A program made the position numbers and the translations under genes. From NCBI GenBank assembly GCA_023260375.1, contig JALQVK010000030.1:1-25087 (forward strand): DNA of 25,087 bases, read 5' to 3'. This document shows positions 15,700 to 23,959 of this stretch, piece by piece (positions within the stretch are counted from its first letter, which is position 1; the number at the start of each line of letters is the position of its first letter). A model generated the notes under the pieces. That model saw nothing but the letters and a program-made list of their open reading frames with translations, ran no database searches and was not told the DNA's origin. This stretch comes from Rhodoluna sp. GTDB lineage: Bacteria > Actinomycetota > Actinomycetes > Actinomycetales > Microbacteriaceae.

Positions 15700-15705
15700 A
15701 TCATA
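15700..15705 (-). promoter_or_regulatory. -10 element placed for a leaderless ctaE-qcrCAB mRNA
   Basis: Read on the minus strand, TATGAT is followed by TTAGTT (6 nt) and the ATG of ctaE, with no room for a ribosome site. This is the same layout as at def. No clear -35 at 17 bp. Confidence 0.5.
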
Positions 15706-15752
15706 ACGCTTAGGCGATACCTCAGGATGGGATTTTGAGGTGTTTTGAGCAA

Positions 15753-15758
15753 TAAACT
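15753..15758 (+). promoter_or_regulatory. Possible -10 element for a leaderless trpD mRNA
   Basis: TAAACT is followed by 7 nt (TCTTGTC) and the ATG at 15766. No Shine-Dalgarno stands near this ATG. An alternative start, TTG 15745, has GAGG at 15737-15740 but adds seven unconserved residues. Confidence 0.35.
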
Positions 15759-15765
15759 TCTTGTC

Positions 15766-16821
15766 ATGACACTTGCAAACACCTGGGCCGAAATTCTTGG
15801 CAAATTGCTCCAAAAGCAGGCTTTGGAAAGAGAAGAAGCGAACTGGGCCATGTCTCAAATCATGGCAGGAGACGCCAGTGACGCCCAGGTTGGTGCCTTC
15901 ATGTTGGCATTGCGCTCCAAGGGCGAAACGGTTGACGAATTAGCCGGACTGGTTGATGTGATGCTTCGAAACGCAGTCATTTTAGATACCGGCAGCGATG
16001 CTCTTGACATTGTTGGAACCGGGGGTGACATGGTCGGTACCGTAAATATCTCCTCGATGGCTTCCATTCTCACCGCCGCGGCCGGAATTCCGGTCATGAA
16101 GCACGGATCACGTTCGGCCAGTGGAAAAACTGGGTCGTCTGAAATGCTCGAAGTGCTGGGTATTCGCTTAGACCTTTCCCCAGAGCGCGTCGCCGACGTT
16201 TTCCGTGAAGTGGGCATAACTTTCTTCTTCGCTCCGGTGTTTCATCCTGCAATGCGCTACGTGGCGCCAATTCGTAGGGAACTCGGTGTTCCTACAACTT
16301 TCAACTTCTTAGGCCCGTTGGCGAACCCGGCACAACCAATCGCCACCTCGCTTGGTGTTGCAAACGCTCAGGTTGCACCGCTCATGGCTCAAGAAGTGGC
16401 TCAAAGAGGCCGTTCCGCACTGGTCTTCCGTGGTTCAGATGGTCTTGATGAACTCACAACCACCGGGGTTAGCGAAATTTGGGAGGTTGCAGGGGGAGAG
16501 GTGCGCCACTCGACCTTAGACCCTGCTCATTTGGGTATAGCCAAGGCTACCCTTGAGGATCTGCTTGGTGGTGACCCACAACACAACGCACACATCGCTA
16601 AGTCGCTTTTCGAAGGCCAGCTTTCGGGGCCAATCGCTGATGTCGTGAGATTGAATGCGGCAGCCGGTGTAGTTGCCTACGAACTCGCCAAAGATGCTAC
16701 GAGACTTGACGAACCTCTGGTTGAGCGCTTTCACACCGCACTAGAAGCCGTTACCGAGGCATTAGAAGACGGTAGGGGCGAAGCAAAGCTTTCCGCATGG
16801 ATGACGGCTACTCAGGCGTAA
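15766..16821 (+). CDS. trpD: Anthranilate phosphoribosyltransferase
   Basis: Transfers phosphoribose from PRPP to anthranilate, the second step of tryptophan synthesis. 351 residues, normal length. Conserved motifs: DIVGTGGD (81-88, PRPP binding), [18 protein letters not shown] (112-129), [20 protein letters not shown] (about 161-180) with LGPLANP following, and [14 protein letters not shown] (about 215-228). The start is ATG 15766, since family members begin close to this Met; TTG 15745 is the alternative. Other trp genes are not in the window, so this is a lone trpD divergent from the respiratory genes, as in mycobacteria. It is followed by convergent nudix DNA with little space. Confidence 0.95.
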   Translation: MTLANTWAEILGKLLQKQALEREEANWAMSQIMAGDASDAQVGAFMLALRSKGETVDELAGLVDVMLRNAVILDTGSDALDIVGTGGDMVGTVNISSMASILTAAAGIPVMKHGSRSASGKTGSSEMLEVLGIRLDLSPERVADVFREVGITFFFAPVFHPAMRYVAPIRRELGVPTTFNFLGPLANPAQPIATSLGVANAQVAPLMAQEVAQRGRSALVFRGSDGLDELTTTGVSEIWEVAGGEVRHSTLDPAHLGIAKATLEDLLGGDPQHNAHIAKSLFEGQLSGPIADVVRLNAAAGVVAYELAKDATRLDEPLVERFHTALEAVTEALEDGRGEAKLSAWMTATQA

Positions 16822-16844
16822 AACGTTACTTGACATAATGTTCA

Positions 16845-17303
16845 TTATCGGTTCAATATGAACTCGACTAAGCCATGAGGCCCAATCGGTTCCGTCGTGG
16901 TTCTGAGCTCATCAAGACTCCACCAGCGATAGTCAAGAACGTCTCTGCGCTCGTCATCGGTCCACGAGGAATTGTCCAAAACGAAATCCGAAACCGTCAA
17001 TTCAAAAAATGTGTCGTGATAACTGTGCGAGTTGATTCCATCAGCCCAATGCCAAATTCCCTCAAGTTCACCAATTGATTCACCAAGAGTTGCTTCTGAG
17101 ACGCTCAAACCGGTTTCTTCAAACAATTCGCGCACGGCAGCCTGAATTTCGGTTTCTCCGATGTCTATTCCGCCTCCTGGGGTAATCCACCGTGGAGGAA
17201 GCCCAACTTCAGGGTCAAAGTGGGTTAGAAGCAGGAAAAACTCACCAGAATCTTTTCTGAGAAGAATTCTGGCGGTTCGGCGGTGTTCACCGGGAATCGT
17301 CAT
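16845..17303 (-). CDS. Nudix hydrolase
   Basis: 152-residue pyrophosphohydrolase of the Nudix family. The box GX5EX7REUXEEXGU is complete at G44-E50-R58-E59-E62-E63-G65 (sequence around GGGIDIGETEIQ and VRELFEETGL). The front strand HRRTARILLRKDSGEFFLLL is typical. The substrate is not deducible; a nucleoside diphosphate derivative is the family-level guess. ATG 17303 overlaps the stop of the upstream membrane protein gene (ATGA). The 3' end faces trpD 23 nt away, without a recognisable terminator. Confidence 0.9.
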   Translation of the reverse strand: MTIPGEHRRTARILLRKDSGEFFLLLTHFDPEVGLPPRWITPGGGIDIGETEIQAAVRELFEETGLSVSEATLGESIGELEGIWHWADGINSHSYHDTFFELTVSDFVLDNSSWTDDERRDVLDYRWWSLDELRTTTEPIGPHGLVEFILNR

Positions 17304-17917
17304 GGTTTAGATCGCTCTTTGGTGGGAACTCCAAATAGTCGCATGGATGTTTGCATGAGATAACCAATGCATACCGCGAAAATTAGCGTTCCTTCTCGAA
17401 CGTGCCCGCCCATTGACCAACCAATAGTCAGAACTGTTACCTCAAACATGGTTCTGACTATCCAGAATGGCCAATTTAGGGCTTCCGCGGTTCCCACCAT
17501 GATTCCATCACGTGGGCCTTTCCCCAAATGTGAACTGATGTACATGCCGGTGGCAGTTGCGACAATAACCATTGCTAGTAAAAACTCAACTAGGTGTTGC
17601 CAATATTCTGTAAAGGTTGGTAGCCAAGGTGTCCAAACATCGCACCAAACTCCAATTAGCAGCCCGTTAAGGACAGTTCCGATTCCGTATTTCTGTTTCA
17701 GGGGTAACCAACAAATCAAGACAATGATGCTTACGACCACAGTCGACCAGCCAAAGGTTAGTCCTGTTTGAAAAGAAATTCCCTGTGCGAAGACATCCCA
17801 TGGAGGAATACCAATGTCGGCGTGCACCAGCATGGCAATACCCAGTCCGTAAATGAACAAACCAACATTCAGCTTTGTGAACCGAAGAAGGAAAGTTCTT
17901 ATAGATTGGTTGGACAT
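17300..17917 (-). CDS. YczE/YyaS/YitT-like integral membrane protein
   Basis: 205 residues with about five or six hydrophobic segments. The first segment, with GLFIYGLGIAMLVHADIGIPPWD, and the later SSHLGKGPRDGIMVG are hallmark features of the YczE-type family of unknown function. The start is placed at ATG 17917, which has a TAGGCT hexamer ending 7 nt upstream and no ribosome site, again suggestive of a leaderless mRNA. An upstream in-frame start at 17938 would add seven residues. It is coupled to the Nudix gene through ATGA and diverges from the GDPD gene 34 nt away. Function unknown. Confidence 0.78.
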   Translation of the reverse strand: MSNQSIRTFLLRFTKLNVGLFIYGLGIAMLVHADIGIPPWDVFAQGISFQTGLTFGWSTVVVSIIVLICWLPLKQKYGIGTVLNGLLIGVWCDVWTPWLPTFTEYWQHLVEFLLAMVIVATATGMYISSHLGKGPRDGIMVGTAEALNWPFWIVRTMFEVTVLTIGWSMGGHVREGTLIFAVCIGYLMQTSMRLFGVPTKERSKP

Positions 17918-17924
17918 AAGCACA

Positions 17925-17930
17925 AGCCTA
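17925..17930 (-). promoter_or_regulatory. -10 element (TAGGCT) for the YczE-like/Nudix unit
   Basis: TAGGCT on the minus strand ends 7 nt upstream of the ATG at 17917. It is the same hexamer as at 7228 and 9558. No well-spaced -35 was found. Confidence 0.4.
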
Positions 17931-17951
17931 TGCGTCAAGGGAGGATAGACC

Positions 17952-18719
17952 GTGAAGCCCTACCTCTCCCCTGCTGGTTTGAAGATTTTTGCTCACCGTG
18001 GGTCCACCGAAGGCGGCGCAACAGAAAATACCCTCGAGGCCTTCAGATTCGCTTTGGATTCGGGCGTCAAATACTTGGAGACCGACATTCAGGTAACCAA
18101 GGACGGCGTTGCGGTTCTTTTCCATGATGACGATTTGTCCCGAGTGGCGGGACTAGACAAAAAGATCTCCGACCTCACCTTGAATGAACTCGAACGGATT
18201 CGACTCGGAGGCACATCTCGGATACCAACACTGAGCGAAGCTTTGGCTCGTTTTCCAGAAGCCAAGTGGAACATTGACATCAAAGCCGCCGGTGCCACCC
18301 AGCCAACCGCTCAGACAATCCAGGCAGTTAAGGCTCAAGATCGAGTACTGGTTTCTTCCTTTTCGGCTAAAAGACGTTTAGAGGCAATCAAGCAGCTTCC
18401 GGGCGTTGCCACATCGAGTGATGCAAGTTTGCTTTTGAAGATTTGGCTACAAAGCATCTTTAACCTAGATAGCGCACTGAAGCGGACTCTTTCAGGTATC
18501 GACGCCATTCAAATACCGATCAACTATGGCCCAATCAGATTCGATACAGAAGCCTTTGTGAATAAAATAAGCCGCTTTGGTGTTGAAGTGCATTACTGGA
18601 CCATAAATGACTTCGATGAGGCTAGGCGCTTGGTTGCCCTAGGTGCCATGGGAATTGTCACCGACAAGGGTAAAATGATGGTTGAACGATTTGGCGAGAG
18701 CCATGAAAGAGGTAAGTAA
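17952..18719 (+). CDS. Glycerophosphodiester phosphodiesterase
   Basis: Predicted GDPD-family enzyme that hydrolyses glycerophosphodiesters to glycerol-3-phosphate and an alcohol. 255 residues, TIM-barrel type. Catalytic and metal residues visible: H15-R16 (FAHRGS), E25-N26-T27 (ENT), E43 and D45 (LETDIQVTKDG), and H58 (LFHDDDLSRV). Later WNIDIK and VHYWTIND continue the family pattern. No signal peptide, so probably cytoplasmic and acting on phospholipid breakdown products. The start is GTG 17952, with a strong GGGAGG ribosome site 7 nt upstream. The TAA stop shares a base with the rbpA ATG, so rbpA probably depends on this gene's transcript. Confidence 0.92.
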   Translation: MKPYLSPAGLKIFAHRGSTEGGATENTLEAFRFALDSGVKYLETDIQVTKDGVAVLFHDDDLSRVAGLDKKISDLTLNELERIRLGGTSRIPTLSEALARFPEAKWNIDIKAAGATQPTAQTIQAVKAQDRVLVSSFSAKRRLEAIKQLPGVATSSDASLLLKIWLQSIFNLDSALKRTLSGIDAIQIPINYGPIRFDTEAFVNKISRFGVEVHYWTINDFDEARRLVALGAMGIVTDKGKMMVERFGESHERGK

Positions 18720-19078
18720 TGGCACAGCAGACAATGCGCGGCATGCGTTTGGGAACTCAGAGTCTTGAGTCGGAAGCTGGAGTAGTTCTTGCCGAGCGTA
18801 ACAAGCACATTTATCGTTGCGTCGAAAATCACGAAACCGAAATGATTTTCGCTGCCGAGGCCGATCTACCGCAGACCTGGCAGTGCAAAGTTTGTGGAAC
18901 GACCGCTACCCTACTTGCAGATGGCAACAAGGTTGAGCTTGAAGACAGCGACGAAAAGGTTGCTCGTACCCACTGGGAGATGCTTCTAGAGCGCCGCAGT
19001 ATTGAAGAACTAGATGAAATTCTTCAAGAACGCTTGGAAGACATTCGCGCTCGCCGTGCTGCCGCTAAGAACGGCTAA
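18719..19078 (+). CDS. rbpA: RNA polymerase-binding protein RbpA
   Basis: Actinobacteria-specific transcription factor that binds the principal sigma factor and stabilises the open complex. 119 residues. N-terminal tail MRGMRLGTQSLES, then a zinc-binding core domain with C34, H38, C56 and C59 (YRCVENHE and WQCKVCG). The basic linker and sigma-interaction domain RTHWEMLLERRSIEELDEIL follow, nearly identical to the mycobacterial form. Mycobacterial RbpA lacks the zinc ligands; here they are present, as in Streptomyces. It overlaps the GDPD stop by one base upstream and converges on lnt with a 4-nt overlap. Confidence 0.97.
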   Translation: MAQQTMRGMRLGTQSLESEAGVVLAERNKHIYRCVENHETEMIFAAEADLPQTWQCKVCGTTATLLADGNKVELEDSDEKVARTHWEMLLERRSIEELDEILQERLEDIRARRAAAKNG

Positions 19079-20577
19079 AGTTTCGTAGTCCTTCGTCGAT
19101 TATCGAGGATTAGCCACAAGGCCAATAGAGCGGAAATCGCCGCGATTATCGGGTCGAACAACCAGCCGCAAAGCATTGTCAAGGTCATTGAATTCGATTT
19201 GGGAACATCTGCGATCACATAATCCGAAACATAAGCAGAAGTTGTATCTAGAAGTTTTCCGTGTGAATCGATGACAGCCGATGGGCCTACGGTTGAAATG
19301 TTTACAATGGCTCGTCCGGTTTCAATGGCTCTGAGTCTGGCAATTGCAAGCTGTTGGACGCTTTCATCGCTGTGGCCAAAATCTGCGTTGTTGGTTTGAG
19401 CAATAATTACGGAAGCCCCGTTAGACACTAGATCGCGTGGCAGTTCGTCAATCGCTTCTTCGAAGCAAATCAAAATACCCACCTTGGAATCCTTGACCTC
19501 GAAAATCCCATCACGGGTGCCGAAATCGTAACCGCGATAAATCAGACCCACTAGGTCTGGGGAAAGTTGGTAGAAAAATTCGCGATCAGGGACGTATTCG
19601 CCGAAGGGCACCGGCCGCTTTTTATCGTATTGGTCCACCTCTCCCCTGCCTGGCAACCAAAGTTTCGAACTGTTGTACATGCGATCGCCATTGGTCGTAA
19701 TCGTGCCGAAAATAAAAGGACTCTTGAGCTGTTTGTCCACCAAATCCTTCAGCAATAAGCGAGTTTCTTCATCATCGTCAGGATTTTTGTCACTTGCGTT
19801 CTCTGGCCAAACTACTAAATCGAACAATTCATTAGCTTCCAGTAGTTTGTGGGTCGCCTCTAGGTGGTTGTCTCTAATGGTTCCTGGCGCCTCATGTGAA
19901 AACAACCCAGCGTTTGCATTACCCTGAACGCCGGCAATTCGTATTGAACCCTCGGTCTTCGCTGGCAATGCGGCAAGACCAACTGGAACGGTAAATAAAA
20001 ACACCAAGACGATCGCCAAAGGCCGAAGTCCATGTTTCCAGCCAGACGCGAGAAGTTCGCTTATGTAAACCGAGAATCCAACTATAAGAAAACTTAGAAG
20101 CCCAAAACCTCCGACAGATACCCAGAACGCCAGTGGTGAATCTGCCTGCGACATTGCGACGCGACTCCACGGAAAACCTCCATATGGAAAGTGAGTTGCG
20201 AACCATTCGCGTCCAGTCCAAATGGAAGCGACCGCCAAAGACAGAGCCCATTGAGGCAATTTTCTGGAACTAATCATGGCGATAAAACCGGCTGCCAAAG
20301 AATAGATGACGGCTTCTAGACCAGCCAACGCAATTAGTGGCTCAGGACCTAGATATTGGCTTATCCAATAGATTTGTGCAACGTAGAAAGCCGCGCCACC
20401 GATGAAACCAATTCCTGTTGCCCGCCAAAATGTAAGTCGCTGGACTGAGATGTAGAGCAGAGCAACCGAGATAAAAATTGCGGGCCAAAAGTTGGGGCTT
20501 GGATATGCGAAATAGGAAATCAGTCCGCCAAGGACAGCAACGGCAAGGCGCCTAGAAGTAGTAAGAGTAAGCAACAA
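19075..20577 (-). CDS. lnt: Apolipoprotein N-acyltransferase
   Basis: Membrane enzyme adding the third acyl chain to lipoproteins. About 500 residues: some six N-terminal membrane segments (to about 200), a nitrilase-like catalytic domain, and a C-terminal helix (about 468-488). The catalytic triad is readable as E259 (WPENAS), K319 (YDKKRPVPFGEY) and C371 (ILICFEEAI). The start is TTG 20577 or the next TTG at 20574. Both lie inside the 3' end of the helicase gene, near a GGGGGA ribosome site. In mycobacteria Lnt can be fused to the polyprenol monophosphomannose synthase Ppm1; no such domain is fused or adjacent here. Neighbourhood to rbpA is conserved with mycobacteria. Confidence 0.92.
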   Translation of the reverse strand: MLLTLTTSRRLAVAVLGGLISYFAYPSPNFWPAIFISVALLYISVQRLTFWRATGIGFIGGAAFYVAQIYWISQYLGPEPLIALAGLEAVIYSLAAGFIAMISSRKLPQWALSLAVASIWTGREWFATHFPYGGFPWSRVAMSQADSPLAFWVSVGGFGLLSFLIVGFSVYISELLASGWKHGLRPLAIVLVFLFTVPVGLAALPAKTEGSIRIAGVQGNANAGLFSHEAPGTIRDNHLEATHKLLEANELFDLVVWPENASDKNPDDDEETRLLLKDLVDKQLKSPFIFGTITTNGDRMYNSSKLWLPGRGEVDQYDKKRPVPFGEYVPDREFFYQLSPDLVGLIYRGYDFGTRDGIFEVKDSKVGILICFEEAIDELPRDLVSNGASVIIAQTNNADFGHSDESVQQLAIARLRAIETGRAIVNISTVGPSAVIDSHGKLLDTTSAYVSDYVIADVPKSNSMTLTMLCGWLFDPIIAAISALLALWLILDNRRRTTKL

Positions 20578-22996
20578 TCCCCCGCTTCATTTGATCGATG
20601 GCCTGGTTTGCAGTTGACTTCAGCGGTTCATCGGCGGCGCGTGATAACTGCTCTAACAGGTCAACTATTTGCTTGCAAAGCCTAATGAAATCACCAACCA
20701 GCAAGTCTGCTTCGTAAAGGACGTTATCTAGCTTTGCTCCAGCCACCCATCGGTGGATAGAGTACGAAACCCCGGCATCGATTGGTTCGGTTGGGCGTAA
20801 CTTATTCCTTTTTGTTGAAGCTTCAAGTGTTCGCCAAAGTTCTCTAGTTTCATTGAATACGACTTCAAAATCGCCTCTAGGGAATCGCGGTTGAGTGTGC
20901 TCATCATCACGTCTTGGTTCATAAACCAAAGCCGCAACTATGGCGCTCAGTGTTGCAGCATCAACTCGATCCCAAATACCCGCCCGAAGTGCTTCTGCGA
21001 CCAATAAATCTCGTTCCCCATAAATTAGTGCAAGCTTTGACCCAGCATCAGTGATTTCAAGATCACCGCTTTTATCTAATGAAAGGTATTCGAACTCCAC
21101 AAGTAGGTCGCAGATGCGATCAAAGGTCTTGGCAACCTGGTTAGTGCGAGACTCGATCTGGTCAATGACGGCGTCTGTTTCTCGTCGTAGTTTCCACCAT
21201 CGCTCACCCCACCTGGCGTGTTCTTCACGCTCTGGGCATCGATGACAAGGATGCGCCTTTAGTGATTGTTTGAGTTGAGTGAGCTTGCGTTCGCTATCTG
21301 CACGTCCAGCATTTTGGCGAAGGTCCTTTCCTTTTCGATCTCTAGGACGGTTCGAACTAAGGTTGCGCTCAAAATCCGAAATCTCTCGTCGAATTCGAGC
21401 ATAGGAAGTGAAGTCGCCTAGGTGGCACTCCATGGATTTTGCATAACCTGAAAGAGAAATTTCGCGATCTCGAATCGTCCTTGCTAGGTGGACGACCGAG
21501 CGGTCGGCCTGGAACTGAGCGAATGAGGTTTCGAGAACTTCGCGCGCCCTGGCCCTAGAAAAGGCTGTGATGAGGTTTACAGCCATGTTGAAAGTAGGCC
21601 TAAAAGAACTAACCAGTGGATAGGTTCGTTTGGATGCCAAACCTGCAACCATTTCCGGATTGAGATTTCCCGCCCATTGAATAACGGAATGGCCTTGAGT
21701 GTCAATTCCGCGACGCCCAGCTCGACCGGTAAGTTGCGTGTATTCACCTGCTGTGATTTGCACGCGACCTTCGCCATTGAACTTATCAAGTCGGTCCAAT
21801 ACAACTGTTCGTGCGGGCATGTTGATTCCAAGTGCCAGTGTCTCTGTCGCAAACACCACTCGAACAAGTCGTTTTAGGAACAACTCCTCCACGATCTCTT
21901 TGAAGGCCGGTAGCATGCCCGCATGGTGAGCGGCTACTCCCCTCTCGAGATTTGAAAGCCACTCAAAATAGCCGAGGGTCGAAAGGTCTTCATCGCCAAT
22001 GTCACGGCATCGTTCCTCAACTATTGCTCGGATTTCTTTACGCTCCTCAGTTGTGGTGAGACGTACGTTCGAATGCTGGCAGGCTTTCACCGCCGCGTCG
22101 CAAGCGGCTCTGGAGAAAATGAAGAAGATGGCGGGAAGTAAGTCCTGGTCTTCAAGTTCGTCGATTATTTCTGGTTTGGTGAGCTTAGGAATCTTTGGTT
22201 CATTCTGATAGCTACCCTTGTATCGTCCAGGACGACTGCTTTTGATGGCAGGGGTTCTAAGTTTTGCTGCGTGCATTGAAACAAGTTCCGAATTCACCCG
22301 GTTATCCCCGTTGGCGTTTTGGAAAAGGTCGATAAGTTCGGAACCGAATAGCACATGCTGATTCAATGGCACTGGACGTTTCTCAGAGACAATGATTTCG
22401 GTCTGACCTCGAACTTCATCCAACCAGGCCCCGAACTCCTCTGCGTTTGAAACCGTAGCGCTCAGTGAAACTAGGCGAACATCTCTCGGTAGGTGAAGTA
22501 TCACTTCTTCCCAAACAGCACCTCTAAATCGGTCAGCAAGGTAATGGACTTCATCCATGATTACGAACCCGAGATTCATAAGGTTGAGAGAGTTTGCGTA
22601 GATCATGTTCCGCAGCACTTCGGTGGTCATCACGACGATTTCTGCTGAGGAATTAGTGTTGTTGTCGCCAGTAAGAATGCCAACGCGTTCTTCTCCGTAA
22701 CGAGTAATGAGCTCTTGGTATTTCTGGTTACTCAGCGCCTTAATTGGCGTGGTGTAGAAGACTTTCTGGCCTCTTTGAAGAGCTAAGTGAATTGCGAATT
22801 CGCCAATAACCGTCTTACCTGCCCCAGTCGGAGCAGCCACTAAAACGCCAGAGCCTCGTGCAATCGCTCTACAAGATTCCTCTTGAAAGTCATCTAGCGG
22901 GAACTTCAAAAGTTTTGCGAAGTCGTCTACTTCTGATGTTTTGGCCTTCCGTTTCGCTTCAGCGAATCGCTCGGCAGGAGATTTTTCAGTTGGCAT
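20552..22996 (-). CDS. helY: SKI2-like DEAD/DEAH-box RNA helicase (HelY type)
   Basis: 814-residue ATP-dependent helicase of the Ski2/Mtr4 group. Walker A APTGAGKT (55-62), DEVH box (148-151), SAT (about 175), then a second RecA domain with QLTGRAGRRGID (motif VI). The long C-terminal part includes a Cys-containing segment (PCHRCPEREEH) typical of actinobacterial HelY, and a DSHCT-like helical end. Its role is probably RNA processing or decay, by family only. The start is ATG 22996; the first 20 residues of a longer frame would lie within tatC. It overlaps the tatC stop by 11 nt and lnt by 26 nt. The order WYL-tatA-tatC-helY is shared with mycobacteria. Confidence 0.92.
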   Translation of the reverse strand: MPTEKSPAERFAEAKRKAKTSEVDDFAKLLKFPLDDFQEESCRAIARGSGVLVAAPTGAGKTVIGEFAIHLALQRGQKVFYTTPIKALSNQKYQELITRYGEERVGILTGDNNTNSSAEIVVMTTEVLRNMIYANSLNLMNLGFVIMDEVHYLADRFRGAVWEEVILHLPRDVRLVSLSATVSNAEEFGAWLDEVRGQTEIIVSEKRPVPLNQHVLFGSELIDLFQNANGDNRVNSELVSMHAAKLRTPAIKSSRPGRYKGSYQNEPKIPKLTKPEIIDELEDQDLLPAIFFIFSRAACDAAVKACQHSNVRLTTTEERKEIRAIVEERCRDIGDEDLSTLGYFEWLSNLERGVAAHHAGMLPAFKEIVEELFLKRLVRVVFATETLALGINMPARTVVLDRLDKFNGEGRVQITAGEYTQLTGRAGRRGIDTQGHSVIQWAGNLNPEMVAGLASKRTYPLVSSFRPTFNMAVNLITAFSRARAREVLETSFAQFQADRSVVHLARTIRDREISLSGYAKSMECHLGDFTSYARIRREISDFERNLSSNRPRDRKGKDLRQNAGRADSERKLTQLKQSLKAHPCHRCPEREEHARWGERWWKLRRETDAVIDQIESRTNQVAKTFDRICDLLVEFEYLSLDKSGDLEITDAGSKLALIYGERDLLVAEALRAGIWDRVDAATLSAIVAALVYEPRRDDEHTQPRFPRGDFEVVFNETRELWRTLEASTKRNKLRPTEPIDAGVSYSIHRWVAGAKLDNVLYEADLLVGDFIRLCKQIVDLLEQLSRAADEPLKSTANQAIDQMKRGIVAYSYYF

Positions 22997-23756
22997 CGGT
23001 CGCAGGAATCTTTTTGGACTTGCGTCTGTCCATAATCGCTCCGATGCCGGCTGCAACTAGGTAAAGCGCAATGAGCGGTATCGCCAAAAGCAGCATCGAC
23101 ATCGGATCGCTAACTGGTGTAGCAATTGCCGATACCAGCGCTGATAGAAAGACTGCCAGTCTCCAACCTTTCAAAATGCTCTTGGAGGTAATTACCCCGA
23201 GATAGTTGAGTAAGACCAAGACTGCTGGAAGAACCAATGCGATCCCGAAAACTATAAGAATTCGGAGAGTGAAAAGAATGTAATCGTTTGCATTGATGAT
23301 CGCTGCTGAACCCGTTGGAGTAAAACTAAGGAGGCTTTTCACAAACGTAGGAATTAGTTCCCAGGCGATGTAACAACCTGCCAGAAACAGAGGGCTGGCG
23401 ATTGAGACAAAGGTGATTGAGATTCGTCTGGTCCTTTTATCCAAAGCTGGAGCAATGTAGGCCCACAGGTTGTAGAGCCAAAACGGGCTTGCCATGATCA
23501 GTCCAAGAAAAATCGAAACCTGCATGCGCAAGTCGAAGGGTGCAGAAATACTGCCAAAGTTTATGGTTGCACTGATTCCATTGCTATTGGCCAAATCCCT
23601 AAACGGTTGTTGAAGAATTTTGAAAACCGGTTCGAAGAGAAACCATCCACCAATGGATGCTAGAGCCACAAAAAGTGCGGACCAATATAGACGGCTTCTT
23701 AATTCACGAAGATGACCGCCGAGGCTCATCCTGCGTTCAGGATTCCTCTTAGCCAT
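22986..23756 (-). CDS. tatC: Sec-independent translocase subunit TatC
   Basis: Receptor and core of the twin-arginine translocase that exports folded proteins. 256 residues, about six membrane segments. The start region MSLGGHLRELRSRL holds the conserved HLxELRxRL motif that contacts signal peptides. The periplasmic loop SISAPFDLRMQVSIF corresponds to the actinobacterial form of the conserved first-loop region. The C-terminus is basic (DRRKSKK). ATG 23756 overlaps the tatA stop (TAATG), so expression is coupled. A probable client, QcrA, is encoded at 13183-14241. Confidence 0.96.
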   Translation of the reverse strand: MAKRNPERRMSLGGHLRELRSRLYWSALFVALASIGGWFLFEPVFKILQQPFRDLANSNGISATINFGSISAPFDLRMQVSIFLGLIMASPFWLYNLWAYIAPALDKRTRRISITFVSIASPLFLAGCYIAWELIPTFVKSLLSFTPTGSAAIINANDYILFTLRILIVFGIALVLPAVLVLLNYLGVITSKSILKGWRLAVFLSALVSAIATPVSDPMSMLLLAIPLIALYLVAAGIGAIMDRRKSKKIPATDAN

Positions 23757-23956
23757 TACTTATCGGAAGTTTTGTCTTCCTGAGCCTTGTCTTTCTTTTC
23801 GGCTTCCTTTTCGTCGCCCATGGTCTTCATTTCCTTGCGGAAAATGCGCATAGATTCACCAAGACTTTTCGCGAGGCCAGGAAGTTTTGGGCCTCCCCAA
23901 ATCAGTAGAGCTAGCAGAAGAACAATCCAGACGGCTGGTTTTTCTAGAAATGCCAT
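23756..23956 (-). CDS. tatA: Sec-independent translocase subunit TatA
   Basis: Small pore-forming Tat subunit. 66 residues: a single membrane helix (7-20), a hinge written WGGPKLPGL instead of the more usual FGxKKLP, an amphipathic helix (about 24-43), and a charged C-terminal tail of Lys/Asp/Glu. No separate TatB is present in the window. ATG 23956 is 3 nt after the stop of the upstream gene, with AGGAAAG further upstream. Its stop overlaps the tatC start. Confidence 0.94.
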   Translation of the reverse strand: MAFLEKPAVWIVLLLALLIWGGPKLPGLAKSLGESMRIFRKEMKTMGDEKEAEKKDKAQEDKTSDK

Positions 23957-23959
23957 TTT

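Noticed and set aside
15694..15858. Longer ctaE reading frame starting at 15858
   Set aside because: The added 55 residues lie antisense to trpD, are unlike subunit III, and span the promoter region.
16835..16863. AT-rich inverted repeats (ATAATG/CATTAT, GTTCA/TGAAC) between trpD and the Nudix gene
   Set aside because: Weak stems with too-small loops, no T-tract; could be chance in a short AT-rich spacer.
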